64,000 nt of DNA from Candidatus Amarolinea dominans (GTDB taxonomy: Bacteria > Chloroflexota > Anaerolineae > SSC4 > Amarolineaceae). This document shows positions 1 to 8,314 of this stretch, in pieces; positions within the stretch are counted from its first letter, which is position 1; every line of letters starts with the position of its first letter. Location of the stretch: contig JADJYJ010000007.1 in assembly GCA_016719785.1 (NCBI GenBank), positions 1 to 64,000 of the forward strand, given 5' to 3'. Under the pieces are notes generated by a model that worked only from the letters and a program-made list of their open reading frames with translations, did not search any database and had not been told where the DNA came from. The translations under genes were made by a program, and so were the position numbers.

Positions 1-33
1 CATCTCGATGAGTCAGAAGCAAGGAGAGTTGAC

Positions 34-342
34 ATGACCCATGTACTGGTTCCCCATTGGCAGGAAAAGGTGATATTCTCGCCGGCCGGCCCACAGCCGC
101 AGGTTGTGGCCGAGAGCGACAAGTTCAAGACGATCATGGCCGGGCTGGAGCCTGGGCAGAAGATTCCCCCGCATCCAGAGGCAACCGCCATCTATCACTT
201 CCTCGACGGCAGCGGCTGGATGCAGGTGGACGATGAGCGTTTCGCGGTCGCGGCGGGCGCTACGGTTTTCACCCCGGAAGGCGCGAAGCGCGGCATCGAA
301 GCCGACAGCCGGCTGGCCTTCCTGGCAACGCGGCTGGCGTAA
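34..342 (+). CDS. Small single-domain cupin protein
   Basis: A 102-residue protein made almost entirely of one cupin beta-barrel. The first cupin box is visible around residues 40-60 (PGQKIPPHPE, then YHFLDGSG), with His47, Glu49 and His55 as possible metal ligands. The second box (GATVFTPEG, residues 75-83) lacks the usual His, so the metal site may be incomplete. The start is supported by an AAGGAG-type ribosome site about 8 bases upstream. It is first in a cluster with a DUF2231 membrane protein, a c-type cytochrome and a polytopic membrane protein, which suggests a redox or respiratory accessory role; the substrate is unknown. A regulatory or sensor cupin is as likely as an enzyme. Confidence 0.8.
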   Translation: MTHVLVPHWQEKVIFSPAGPQPQVVAESDKFKTIMAGLEPGQKIPPHPEATAIYHFLDGSGWMQVDDERFAVAAGATVFTPEGAKRGIEADSRLAFLATRLA

Positions 343-373
343 GAAATCACACAGGATTGACAGGAGTATTCCA

Positions 374-808
374 ATGCCGACCAATCTGCACCCTCTCTTC
401 GTTCACTTCCCCATTGCCCTTTTGCTCAGCAGCGTCGCCTTCAGTTGGGCCGGGCGGCTGTGGCAAGGTAAAAACTTCGACCAGGCCGCGTGGTACACCC
501 TGCTGCTTGGCCTGGCCGGCACGCTCGTCACTCTGATCACGGGCCTGCTCGCTGCGCAAGGCGTCCCCGCGGACAGCCCGGCGCTGGCCACCCTCAACAC
601 CCATAAACTGCTGGGGATCGCTACGTTCGTGATCTTCGGCATGCAGGCCCTCTGCGCGTATCGCAGCAAGGGCGTCTACAGCCCTGGCAAACGCATCTTG
701 CACACGGTGATTCAACTGATCGGCGTCGCTCTGATCGTTGTGGTCGGTCTGTATGGCGGCGAATTGGTCTACACATTTGGCGTCGGGGTCTCGGCCATCG
801 CACCATGA
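374..808 (+). CDS. DUF2231-type integral membrane protein
   Basis: A 144-residue membrane protein with four predicted transmembrane helices (about residues 8-24, 38-56, 72-92, 107-130). The N-terminus has the paired His-Pro pattern typical of DUF2231 (LHPLFVHFPIAL), and a further conserved-looking His lies before helix 3. The ATG at 374 follows AGGAGT by 6 bases; longer starts upstream lie inside the cupin gene and are rejected. The stop overlaps the region where the next gene starts, suggesting translational coupling. DUF2231 proteins often accompany cytochromes, and heme binding by the His residues is an inference. The biochemical role is not known. Confidence 0.8.
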   Translation: MPTNLHPLFVHFPIALLLSSVAFSWAGRLWQGKNFDQAAWYTLLLGLAGTLVTLITGLLAAQGVPADSPALATLNTHKLLGIATFVIFGMQALCAYRSKGVYSPGKRILHTVIQLIGVALIVVVGLYGGELVYTFGVGVSAIAP

Positions 809-816
809 GGTTGAAC

Positions 817-1628
817 ATGAATCGTATCTCGTTTTCTCGGTTGTCCCTGTTATCAGTCTTGAGCCTGCTGCTGCTTGCGGCGTGCAGCGCGCCGGCGCCC
901 CAGGTCGCTTCGACGCCAGGCAACAGCGCGCAGGCATGGGCATGGGGATGGGCATGGCGAGCGGCATGATGGAGCGCCATCGCGCACAGGTTCCGGCGCC
1001 GTATGCCGGATTATCCAGCCCGGTGAAGGCTGATGCGGAATCGCTGACGCGGGGCGCGGCCGTTTTTACGGCCAACTGCGCCACCTGTCATGGCGACGGC
1101 GGCATGGGCGATGGCCCGGCCGGCGCCAGCCTGAACCCTGCGCCCGCGGCGGTTGCCCACACCAGTCAGATGATGGGCGATGACTATCTGTTCTGGCGCA
1201 TCAGCGAGGGCGGCGTCTCGTTTACCACGGCCATGCCGGTTTGGAAAGAGGCGTTGACTGAGCAGCAGCGCTGGGATGTGATCAACTACGTGCGCGCCCT
1301 GGGCCGCGGCGATGTGAAGCCGGGCCAGGCAGTGGGCGGCGCTGCATACGATCCACAGGCCGAGGCGGCGCAGCGCGCCGAGGTTCTGGCGCAGTCCGTG
1401 GCCAAAGGCCAGATCACACAGGCGCAAGCAGACAACTTCACCATCGTGCATGCCGCGCTGGAAGATCACATGGCTGCATCCCCGCATGACTCGGGCAGCG
1501 GCAATCCGGCTGAACGCCAGGCCGCGGTGCTGGCCGAACTGGTGCAGGATGGCGCGATTACGCAGGCCCAGGCTGACATGTTCAGCAAGACGCACGATCT
1601 GCTGCACGCAGCCGGCTTGATCGAATAG
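817..1628 (+). CDS. c-type cytochrome lipoprotein, apparent frameshift
   Basis: The ATG at 817 follows GAGG by 6 bases and encodes a textbook lipoprotein signal (basic start, Leu-rich core, lipobox LLAAC). That frame closes near 970. The cytochrome continues in the next frame from about 933: an MGMGMGM stretch, then a monoheme c domain with CATCHGDG at about 1078-1101 and a distal Met, and two C-terminal helical repeats, each with an ITQAQAD motif. One missing base in the G-rich repeat at 931-957 would join the two frames. Without the signal peptide the heme could not be attached outside the membrane, so I read this as one gene of about 270 residues with a frameshift, either real or an assembly error. 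Confidence 0.7.
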
Positions 1629-1646
1629 CTGCATCGGAGAGACCTC

Positions 1647-2885
1647 ATGTTGAATCCCTATTTTCTGTTCGCCCTGCTCTACATCATGCTGGCCGTCCTG
1701 GCGGCGTTGGATTCGTCGTTGGCAAGCCTGAATCTCCTCCCCTGGTTCAACGGCCTGCGCTGGCTGCGGGTTCACCTGATCACCCTGGGCACACTGACCG
1801 AGATCATCTTCGGACTATTGCCCATCCTGGTGGCGACGCGCAGCGGGCGGCCGCGGCCCAGCATTCGTTGGGACATCTGGCTCATCCTCAACGCAGGGTT
1901 GCTTACCCTGCTCGTGGGGATTCCCCTGGTCAACACCCCGCTGATCTTCGTGGGCGGCACGCTGGTTTTTGTGGCGACATCCATGCTGGTGCAGCACGTA
2001 CATGAACTGCGCGGCGCGGCCGTGACACCGGCGAGGACGGCGCCCAGCGGGCGCATCTTCTACCTGGCCGGACTGAGCTATTTCCTGCTCGGAATTATCG
2101 TTGGCACCGGCCTGTGGATGGGCTGGGGTGAGTGGCTGCGCATCGCCGTTCCAATCGAGGTGCATATTCACGCCAACAACTGGGGCTTCATGGCGTTGGT
2201 CTTCGCCGGGCTGATCGTGGATCTCTACCCCGATTTTGCGGGGCGCAGTCTGGCCTGGCCGCAGTCGCTCAAGCCGATCTTCTGGATGATGACCCTGGGC
2301 GCCTTGCTCCTTGTGCTCGGCCCGTGGGTGCAATCCACCTGGTTTACGGTGCCAGGCATTCTGCTGCACCTCAGCGCCACGGGCTGGCTGCTGCTCAATG
2401 TGATCAAACCGCTGAGAGGCGAGCGCAGCGCGTGGGGGCCGGGCCTGTGGCACTTGCTCACATCCTATGTGTGGATCATTGCGCCAGTGCTGGTGGCGCC
2501 GCTCATCATCCTGAAGGTTCCCGGCTTCCCCGGCGCGGGCATCGAACAGAATGCGCCGCAGGCCTTGATCTACGGCTGGGTGCTGCAGTTCGCTTACGCG
2601 CTGCTGCCCTACCTCTTCACGCGCTTTTTCTTGCCGAACGAACCGGCTAAGTTAGGCGGCAACTGGTTTACTCTGCTCACCGTTCACCTGGGCGGCGTGT
2701 TTCTTTGGGCCAGTATCTTCATCACCGATTCGTATACGGTCCTGCACGGCACAGCCTACGCGCTGTGGGCTGCTTCACTGATTCCCATCGTGTTTGATCT
2801 GTGGCGCATCGCACGCAAAGGCTGGTCACGCCTGGAAAGTCAGAGCGTCGCACCGTTTGCCGAAAGCGGCCGCGCCGCAAACTAA
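1647..2885 (+). CDS. Polytopic membrane protein, possibly heme-copper-oxidase-like
   Basis: A 412-residue protein of about 12 hydrophobic helices with little soluble sequence. Several helices carry His residues near their ends (RVHLITLG, QHVHEL, VHIHANNWGF, LLHLSATG, VHLGG, VLHGTAY). This is the kind of arrangement seen in heme-copper oxidase subunit I relatives and NnrS-like proteins, but I cannot match the full copper-ligand pattern, so the assignment stays tentative. It starts 18 bases after the cytochrome stop and is followed by a strong terminator, so it is the last gene of the cluster. Electron transfer between the cytochrome lipoprotein and this protein is a reasonable inference. Confidence 0.7.
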   Translation: MLNPYFLFALLYIMLAVLAALDSSLASLNLLPWFNGLRWLRVHLITLGTLTEIIFGLLPILVATRSGRPRPSIRWDIWLILNAGLLTLLVGIPLVNTPLIFVGGTLVFVATSMLVQHVHELRGAAVTPARTAPSGRIFYLAGLSYFLLGIIVGTGLWMGWGEWLRIAVPIEVHIHANNWGFMALVFAGLIVDLYPDFAGRSLAWPQSLKPIFWMMTLGALLLVLGPWVQSTWFTVPGILLHLSATGWLLLNVIKPLRGERSAWGPGLWHLLTSYVWIIAPVLVAPLIILKVPGFPGAGIEQNAPQALIYGWVLQFAYALLPYLFTRFFLPNEPAKLGGNWFTLLTVHLGGVFLWASIFITDSYTVLHGTAYALWAASLIPIVFDLWRIARKGWSRLESQSVAPFAESGRAAN

Positions 2886-2914
2886 ACGAATCGTTTGCCC
2901 CCGTTTTGAACCCA

Positions 2915-2958
2915 GTCCCTGCGGGCCGTGAGTATCGTCACGGCCCGCAGGGATTTTT
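2915..2958 (+). terminator. Strong Rho-independent terminator
   Basis: A perfect stem of about 15 bp (CCCTGCGGGCCGTGA and its complement) with a 6-base loop is followed by TTTTT. It lies 30 bases after the membrane protein stop and ends the cytochrome cluster. The T-run is only on the + side, so it is oriented for + strand transcripts, although the hairpin also lies just past the end of the convergent - strand gene. Confidence 0.9.
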
Positions 2959-2963
2959 GCGTG

Positions 2964-5183
2964 TCAGCGGCAGTTGGTTGCGGGCACATCGGCCAGGGGA
3001 TGATAGGTGCGTGTGTCTGTGCCGTAGACCCAGACGTTGCTGAAGGTGGGCACGCCGGGCACATCCACCCAGAAGTAAATCTGATTGGCCGGGTCGCGCG
3101 CCAGGCTGAGGTCGAAATCGGCGAAGTCCCAGGCGGTGAAGGTGACGTTGCCGACCGTCAGCGACCGCGGCGCGCCGGCGATGCCCTGCGGTGCTTGATC
3201 CACGCCGCTGTTGACCGCCCAATGCAGGCGCACATCAGGCTGCCAGGCGCGGTCGCCCACCACGGCTTGCAGGCTGTTGGCTACGAACAGATGGACGCTC
3301 AGCATGCCCCGCGTGGCCTGCGCCACCGGCAGGTTGCCGGCGCTCTGCACCGAGACGATGCGCGCATCGAGGGCCAACGGCCGTCCGGCCGCCACCCCGC
3401 TTGGCGCCCGCACCGCGGCCGGGCGGGTCAGCGGGCTGCTGCCATGCGACCAGACGTTGTGCGCGGCGCTCTCCTCATCCACGGTGACGAAGAAGTGCAG
3501 CGTGTTGGCGGCATTACGCGCCGCGCTGACATCCACGTCGTTGAAGTCCCACACCGGGAAGGTGCGGCCGGCATCGGTGGCCAGGCGCTTGTCCCCGCGG
3601 CCCACGAAGGTCGCTGGCTCGCTGTTCTGCGCCATCCACAGGCGCACGGTGGGCGTGGCGCTGCAACTCACCGGGTTCAGATTGCCATCCGCAAACAGAT
3701 AGGCCGTGACATTGGCTTGATCGGCCTGGCTGACCGCCGCGCCGTTGTGCGGCCACACGATTTCGATCCTGGCCTGCATCCCGGCGACGGGCGTGGTGGT
3801 CGCCACGGGCGCAAGGACGGTCGGCGCAGGGGATAGGCCGGGAGTGGGGGTGCCGGTTGGCCTGGTGATAATGCCCGGCGTGGCCGTGGGTTGACCCGGC
3901 CCGCTCGGCGTCGGGGTCGGAGTCAGCGCCGTTGGCGTGGCCGTAGCGGTCGGCGTTGGCGTCGCCGTCTCAGTCGGCGTCGGTGTGGCCGTCTCGGTCG
4001 CGGTTGGCGTGGCCGTGTCGGTCGCGGTCGGCGTGGCCGTCCCGGTCGGAGTAGGCGTGGCCGTGGCGGTCGGCGTTAGCGTCGCCGTGGCGGTCGGGGT
4101 CGGCGTAGCCGTCTCGGTCGGAGTTGGCGTCGCCGTGTCGGTCGGCGTCGGGGTGGCTGTATCCGTGGCGGTCGGAGTAGGCGTGTCGGTCGGCGTCGAG
4201 GTGGCCGTATCCGTTGCCGTCGGCGTTGGCGTAGGCGTCACCGGGCGATAGTTGAGCACCAGGCGCGGCTGCAAGGCGCCCGTGGTGATTTCGTTGCTGG
4301 CGAGATCGAAACGCACCGGCGCATCGCTGGTGGCCCGGATCAGCAGTCCGAAGTTGGGCGTCTGCCCGCTGAGCCAACGCTGCACGAGCGGCGTGATGTC
4401 CAGGCGGTACCAGATGTGGTCGCTGAGCAGCACGCCGGTGGCTGCCGGCGCCTGACGCTTGTCGCCGCCTGGCGTCCCCCAGGCGGTACCCGCGGCCGCC
4501 TCCTGCCAGGTCACTGTCGCCGGATCCCAGTCCTGCGTCACTTCGTAGGCCGCGATGAAGAGCCGGGTGCTGGCCGAACGCTGACGGGCGTGAATCTCCA
4601 GCGTGGCCTTAGAGACATCGGCGAAGCCCCTCAGGTCGGGCAGGTCGAAGCGCAGCAGGACGGCCGAGCGGCCGCCGGACTGCACGGCCAGCAGCGGTTC
4701 TTTGCCGAAATTGGCCGTGGGCGCGTCGGCCCGGATAGCCGCATCGCCGCCGCCCTCGTAACCGGCGCGCCCCTGCTGCAGGATGACCACCCCGGTGGGA
4801 ACCGTGGTCGGCGTTTCGGTGGGGGTGTCCGTAGCCGTCGGCGTAATGGTTGGGGTGTCGGTCGCGGTCGGCGTGTCGGTCGGCGTTGGTGTGTCGGTCG
4901 GCGTCGGGGTATCCGTGGGGGTATCGGTCGGCGTCGGGGTGTCCGTAGCCGTTGGCGTATCGGTTGCGGTTGGGGTGTCCGTAGCCGTCGGCGTAACGGT
5001 TGGGGTGTCGGTTGGCGTCGGGGTGTCCGTAGCCATTGGCGTGTTAGTCGGCGTCGGCGTGTCGGTCGCGGTCGGTGTGCGCGTCGGCGTCGGTGTGATG
5101 GTCACAGTCGGCGTCCGGGTAGCCGTGGGCGTCGGTGTGATGGTCGGGGTCGGGGTGTGCGTCGGCGTCGGTGTGATGGTCAC
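2964..5183 (-). CDS. C-terminal part of large Thr-Pro-linked exported protein (DNRLRE domain)
   Basis: An open frame of 739 codons that begins inside a Thr-Pro repeat. About 130 residues of TPT/TDTP linker precede a DNRLRE-like beta domain (about residues 133-315, with the typical ATLEIHAR, WDPATVTWQEA and VQRWLSGQ segments). A second Thr-Pro linker follows (about 316-445), then two tandem copies of a beta domain of about 130 residues (about 470-600 and 610-739) that share the patterns VWDFNDVDVS/AWDFADFDLS and HNVWSHG/SNVWVYG. The GTG at 5183 is not a convincing start: the Thr-Pro frame is open well upstream and there is no ribosome site. I read this as the second half of the protein encoded at 5180-7267, separated by a frameshift near 5340. 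Likely secreted or surface-displayed. Confidence 0.75.
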   Translation of the reverse strand: MTITPTPTHTPTPTITPTPTATRTPTVTITPTPTRTPTATDTPTPTNTPMATDTPTPTDTPTVTPTATDTPTATDTPTATDTPTPTDTPTDTPTPTDTPTPTDTPTATDTPTITPTATDTPTETPTTVPTGVVILQQGRAGYEGGGDAAIRADAPTANFGKEPLLAVQSGGRSAVLLRFDLPDLRGFADVSKATLEIHARQRSASTRLFIAAYEVTQDWDPATVTWQEAAAGTAWGTPGGDKRQAPAATGVLLSDHIWYRLDITPLVQRWLSGQTPNFGLLIRATSDAPVRFDLASNEITTGALQPRLVLNYRPVTPTPTPTATDTATSTPTDTPTPTATDTATPTPTDTATPTPTETATPTPTATATLTPTATATPTPTGTATPTATDTATPTATETATPTPTETATPTPTATATPTALTPTPTPSGPGQPTATPGIITRPTGTPTPGLSPAPTVLAPVATTTPVAGMQARIEIVWPHNGAAVSQADQANVTAYLFADGNLNPVSCSATPTVRLWMAQNSEPATFVGRGDKRLATDAGRTFPVWDFNDVDVSAARNAANTLHFFVTVDEESAAHNVWSHGSSPLTRPAAVRAPSGVAAGRPLALDARIVSVQSAGNLPVAQATRGMLSVHLFVANSLQAVVGDRAWQPDVRLHWAVNSGVDQAPQGIAGAPRSLTVGNVTFTAWDFADFDLSLARDPANQIYFWVDVPGVPTFSNVWVYGTDTRTYHPLADVPATNCR

Positions 5184-5330
5184 AGTCGGCGTCCGGGTAG
5201 CCGTCGAAGTCGGCGTCCAGGTGCGCGTCGGCGTGATAGTCGGCGTCGGCGTTGGGGTAGCCGTCGAAGTCGGCGTCCAGGTGCGCGTGGGCGTGATGGT
5301 CGGCGTCCAGGTGCGCGGCGTGAGGGCCAG
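3937..5330 (-). repeat. Low-complexity Thr-Pro coding repeats
   Basis: Two blocks (about 3937-4243 and 4795-5330) of degenerate hexamers such as GTCGGC/GTGGCC encode Thr-Pro-Thr-Ala/Asp linkers on the - strand. They join globular domains of one large exported protein. The same repeats open several other frames, which creates spurious reading frames on the + strand. They are not CRISPR-like: there is no fixed spacer length or unique spacer. Confidence 0.85.
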
Positions 5331-7267
5331 GGCGCGAAGGGGCGGCGCGTAGGCGTCGGCGCGGTGGGGGTGTTCGTCGGCGCGGTGGGGGTCACGGTCG
5401 GGGTGCCGGCATTGCGCAGGTCGAGCCAGAGCATGTGCAGGATCGGTTTGGCGCCTGAGCCGGTGTATTTGATCTGGATGTCGGCTCCGTTGTCGAGCCG
5501 ATTGCCGGCAAAGAGGGTCAACGGCGCCGAGGTGTACCAGCGCCAGGCGCCGGTGCCTTGACGGTTGATGGTCAGCGGCTGGGGCGTGCCATCCGCATCG
5601 GACGTATAGATGATATAGAAATCGCTAGGGTCGTTGTCCACATACGCCAGGCGCAGCGTCACGTTGCTCAGTTGGCGCCCGGCGTGGACCGTGTCCACCA
5701 CATCGAATCCCAGCAGCGCGGACTGCATCTGCTTGGCGTGGCGCGAGTAGATGGACGCGACTGGGAACGGCAAGCCGGGAGTGTTGCAGGGCAGAGGATT
5801 AGAAGCAGTGGGGGTGATCCCGCAGAAGGCGCTGAGGTGAAGCGGCGCAGGCGATGTCGCGATGACCTTGATGTAATGCTCGAAGTCGCCGGGCCAGCCG
5901 CTGCAGTAACCGTTGCAGTAGGTATCGGGAGTTGGCTTGGGAGTGCCGATCGGATACTCCGTCTCGCGCAAGACCACCCAGAGTTGGTCATTGGTAGCGG
6001 CGGTCTTACCCAGTTGGCGTTCGATCCAGTCACTAAAAAGAACGGGAAAGACGGCATCGCCCGTCGCGGGATTGGGCGTCTGCACGGCGTTGAGGCTGAG
6101 CGTGGGCGGGGTGGTGCATATGTCGTTGCCATCGGTCGGGCTGCAGAACCAGGGGTCCTGGACATCCACGAAGTCCACGCGCGCATTGAGCGCGGCCAAC
6201 CATGACCAGTAGCGCCATTGTAGCTCTGAATTATTGCCGCTGGGGAAACCCGTTACCGGCTCGAACTTGACGGGCAAGATTTCCGCGTAGCGTTTGATCA
6301 ACTCCAGCGAGCCGCAGTCCAGGCCCGACGGCGTAGGGGTGGTGGTGAGGACGGGCGGGTGTTCGACAAAGGCAGGCACGTCCGGGCTCATGCCGTTGAA
6401 GCCAACGCCGATGTGACGTGGGTTGTAGGAGAGCATCAGGTTGACCCAGTCGCAACGGGCTTGGTCAGTCGGCGCCGGCGCGAAGTTGAGGTAGACTGGC
6501 TTGTCAGGGAAGGCGTCGTGAAAAGCCTCGATGGCGTTGGTGACAAAGTCGGTCATTTGCTGCTTAGTGACCGGGAAGTAATCGTCGTTGCCTAGTACAT
6601 GACAATAATTGGCGCCGATCTGCGTCTCGTTGTCATAACCGCCGGCAATGATGACGCCAGCAATGCGGGGGTCGTTGTTCCACTGGCGGCCGGCGGCCAG
6701 GACGAAGCGGCGATATTGATCCTTGAAGCCGCTGTGGTTGAAGGCCGGCACCTTTTGCCCGACAGGCGCCAGCGGGGGGGCCACGGTCAGAAGATAATCC
6801 ACTGGTCCGCTGTAGTCGCACTTACCTGGATCACCTTGCGTCCAGAAGACAGGCAGGGTCAGCCAGACCGGACGCGGAATCGCGGTGCCGTTAGCCAGTG
6901 TGACGTGCTGGGCCGCAATCTGAGCGACTTGGGTTTCAATTGCGGACCAATCAAGCTCGTTATTTATGGAATGAACGTCATCCCAGATGACATCAATGTG
7001 AGAGGCGAGGGCGGGAAAACTCGTGGGCAGCGGCGTTGTCGGCTGGTAGTCGTCGCGACGCACCAGGATGTAGTTACGTGTGGGGGTGGCGGTGGGTGTG
7101 CGGGTGGCGGTGGCGGTTGGCGTGCGCAGGTCACGCACGCTCGTCGGCGTGGGGGTGGGTGTCCCAGGAATGATAGGGATGAGCGGACGCAGCAGGAAAT
7201 AGAGCACAAGACACAGAACGATCAGGATAAGGATCAGGATCGGTAGCCAGCGGCGTTGGTTCTGCAT
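5180..7267 (-). CDS. N-terminal part of large exported protein with TIM-barrel-like domain
   Basis: Starts with an uncleaved-looking signal anchor (MQNQRRWLPILILIL, residues 8-33 hydrophobic), then a Thr-Pro linker (34-66) and one large globular region (about 67-640). The globular part has a TIM-barrel/glycosidase flavour: IDVIWDDVHSINNE, VWLTLPVFW, GVIIAGGYDNE, KPVYLNFAP, and NSELQWRYWSW. I cannot name a family or confirm catalytic acids. After residue 645 a normal Thr-Pro linker begins, but the frame then reads Arg-rich nonsense to the stop, while the Thr-Pro sequence continues one frame over. This marks a frameshift near 5340. Together with 2964-5183 it would make one surface protein of roughly 1,430 residues. 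Confidence 0.75.
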   Translation of the reverse strand: MQNQRRWLPILILILIVLCLVLYFLLRPLIPIIPGTPTPTPTSVRDLRTPTATATRTPTATPTRNYILVRRDDYQPTTPLPTSFPALASHIDVIWDDVHSINNELDWSAIETQVAQIAAQHVTLANGTAIPRPVWLTLPVFWTQGDPGKCDYSGPVDYLLTVAPPLAPVGQKVPAFNHSGFKDQYRRFVLAAGRQWNNDPRIAGVIIAGGYDNETQIGANYCHVLGNDDYFPVTKQQMTDFVTNAIEAFHDAFPDKPVYLNFAPAPTDQARCDWVNLMLSYNPRHIGVGFNGMSPDVPAFVEHPPVLTTTPTPSGLDCGSLELIKRYAEILPVKFEPVTGFPSGNNSELQWRYWSWLAALNARVDFVDVQDPWFCSPTDGNDICTTPPTLSLNAVQTPNPATGDAVFPVLFSDWIERQLGKTAATNDQLWVVLRETEYPIGTPKPTPDTYCNGYCSGWPGDFEHYIKVIATSPAPLHLSAFCGITPTASNPLPCNTPGLPFPVASIYSRHAKQMQSALLGFDVVDTVHAGRQLSNVTLRLAYVDNDPSDFYIIYTSDADGTPQPLTINRQGTGAWRWYTSAPLTLFAGNRLDNGADIQIKYTGSGAKPILHMLWLDLRNAGTPTVTPTAPTNTPTAPTPTRRPFAPWPSRRAPGRRPSRPRAPGRRLRRLPQRRRRLSRRRAPGRRLRRLPGRRL

Positions 7268-7373
7268 TGGGCGTCCTCCTGGAGCGACTAGGGTTCAGTC
7301 CTCAGTCTGCGAGTGCCACCACCCTCATGGCGCCATCATGTCGCGCCGCAGGTGCGTGGTAAATGGCGTCAAC

Positions 7374-7604
7374 TCAACGGCGGCCGATGCGTACTCGCCA
7401 CATGGCGGGGCCTTCTTCCAGGTATTCCCAGGTGAACTGACCGGTCAGCTCCGCCTGGAATTGATAGTACAGCGGCTTCGGATTGTGGTCATTGACCAAG
7501 ATAAAACTTCCGCCCGCTTCCAGTCCATCGAACAGGTCGAAGATCAAGGGGTGGCGCTGAGCCGGGTGAATCGGGCGAATATCCAGGACGGTTTCGTTAC
7601 TCAT
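7374..7604 (-). CDS. DUF2249 domain protein
   Basis: A 76-residue protein that is a complete DUF2249 domain: LDIRPIHPAQRHPLIFDLFDGL near the start, FILVNDHNPKPLYYQF in the middle and the WEYLEEGP ending typical of the family. I chose the second ATG because AGGAAA lies about 11 bases upstream; an upstream ATG would overlap that ribosome site. DUF2249 domains are small soluble folds found near nitric oxide and denitrification genes and fused to hemerythrin-like proteins; their chemistry is not settled. No such partner is visible nearby. Confidence 0.8.
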   Translation of the reverse strand: MSNETVLDIRPIHPAQRHPLIFDLFDGLEAGGSFILVNDHNPKPLYYQFQAELTGQFTWEYLEEGPAMWRVRIGRR

Positions 7605-7753
7605 GTTGCACTGTTTCCTCATGGTTGTTGATGTCGGGTCAGGTAGGGGTAGATAATAGCACGTTTTGGCCGTAGAGACAAAGCAGAGCGTTACAGGTCA
7701 GGAGCGCGCATTTCAGCCCTGATGCACAGCCCACGAGGTGGGCTTCGCAGTCG

Positions 7754-8281
7754 TTGCAGCGACTTGCAGTCGCCGGGGCCTGCGCCTGGATTTGGCAGCA
7801 AGAGGCGGCCATCACCCTGAACAAGACGGTGGGCGCCGACCCGAATACCTGCGCCCTGACTGATGAAATCACCGTGGCGTCCGGCACTGAGGTGACCTAC
7901 TGCTACACGGTGGAGAACACCGGCACCGTGGAACTCAATCTGCACGACCTCGACGACAGTGAGCTGGGTTCGATTCTCAACGGTTTTCCCTTCGCGTTGT
8001 CGCCCACCGCATCGGCGTTCATGACCACAAGCACGATCATCAATGTCACCACGGTCAATACGGGAACCTGGTCGGCCTATAACGCCGGCCCGGTCAACCT
8101 GGTGACGGCAACGGATGCGGCCACGGTGACCGTGCAGTCGCCGACGGCTGCGACGTTGGCGGATCTGGCGGCCGGTGTAGATCGGATGCCTGCGCCGACG
8201 GCTGCGCCGTTGGCGGCCCTGCCGGCAGCCGCAGCGGCTGTGCTGGGTGCAGCCTTTATCTGGCGCCGCAAGCGCAAGTGA
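7754..8281 (+). pseudogene. C-terminal remnant of a surface protein with DUF11-like repeat
   Basis: The recognisable part begins around AITLNKTVGAD and holds one DUF11-like beta repeat (ITVASGTEVTYCYTVENTG, TTVNTGTWSAYNAGP). A C-terminal hydrophobic segment and basic tail (AAAVLGAAFIWRRKRK) follow, as in a membrane or sorting anchor. There is no plausible signal peptide or ribosome site: the frame starts at a TTG amid hairpin-forming sequence. I therefore read it as the surviving 3-prime end of a longer exported protein. The upstream 130 bases (7623-7753) show only small hairpins. Confidence 0.6.
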
Positions 8282-8314
8282 TGTATCGCAAGAAGTGGAA
8301 GGACACTCGAAGCC

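Noticed and set aside
3937..5330. CRISPR-like array in the repetitive stretch
   Set aside because: The short units are degenerate, lack unique spacers, and translate cleanly as Thr-Pro linkers.
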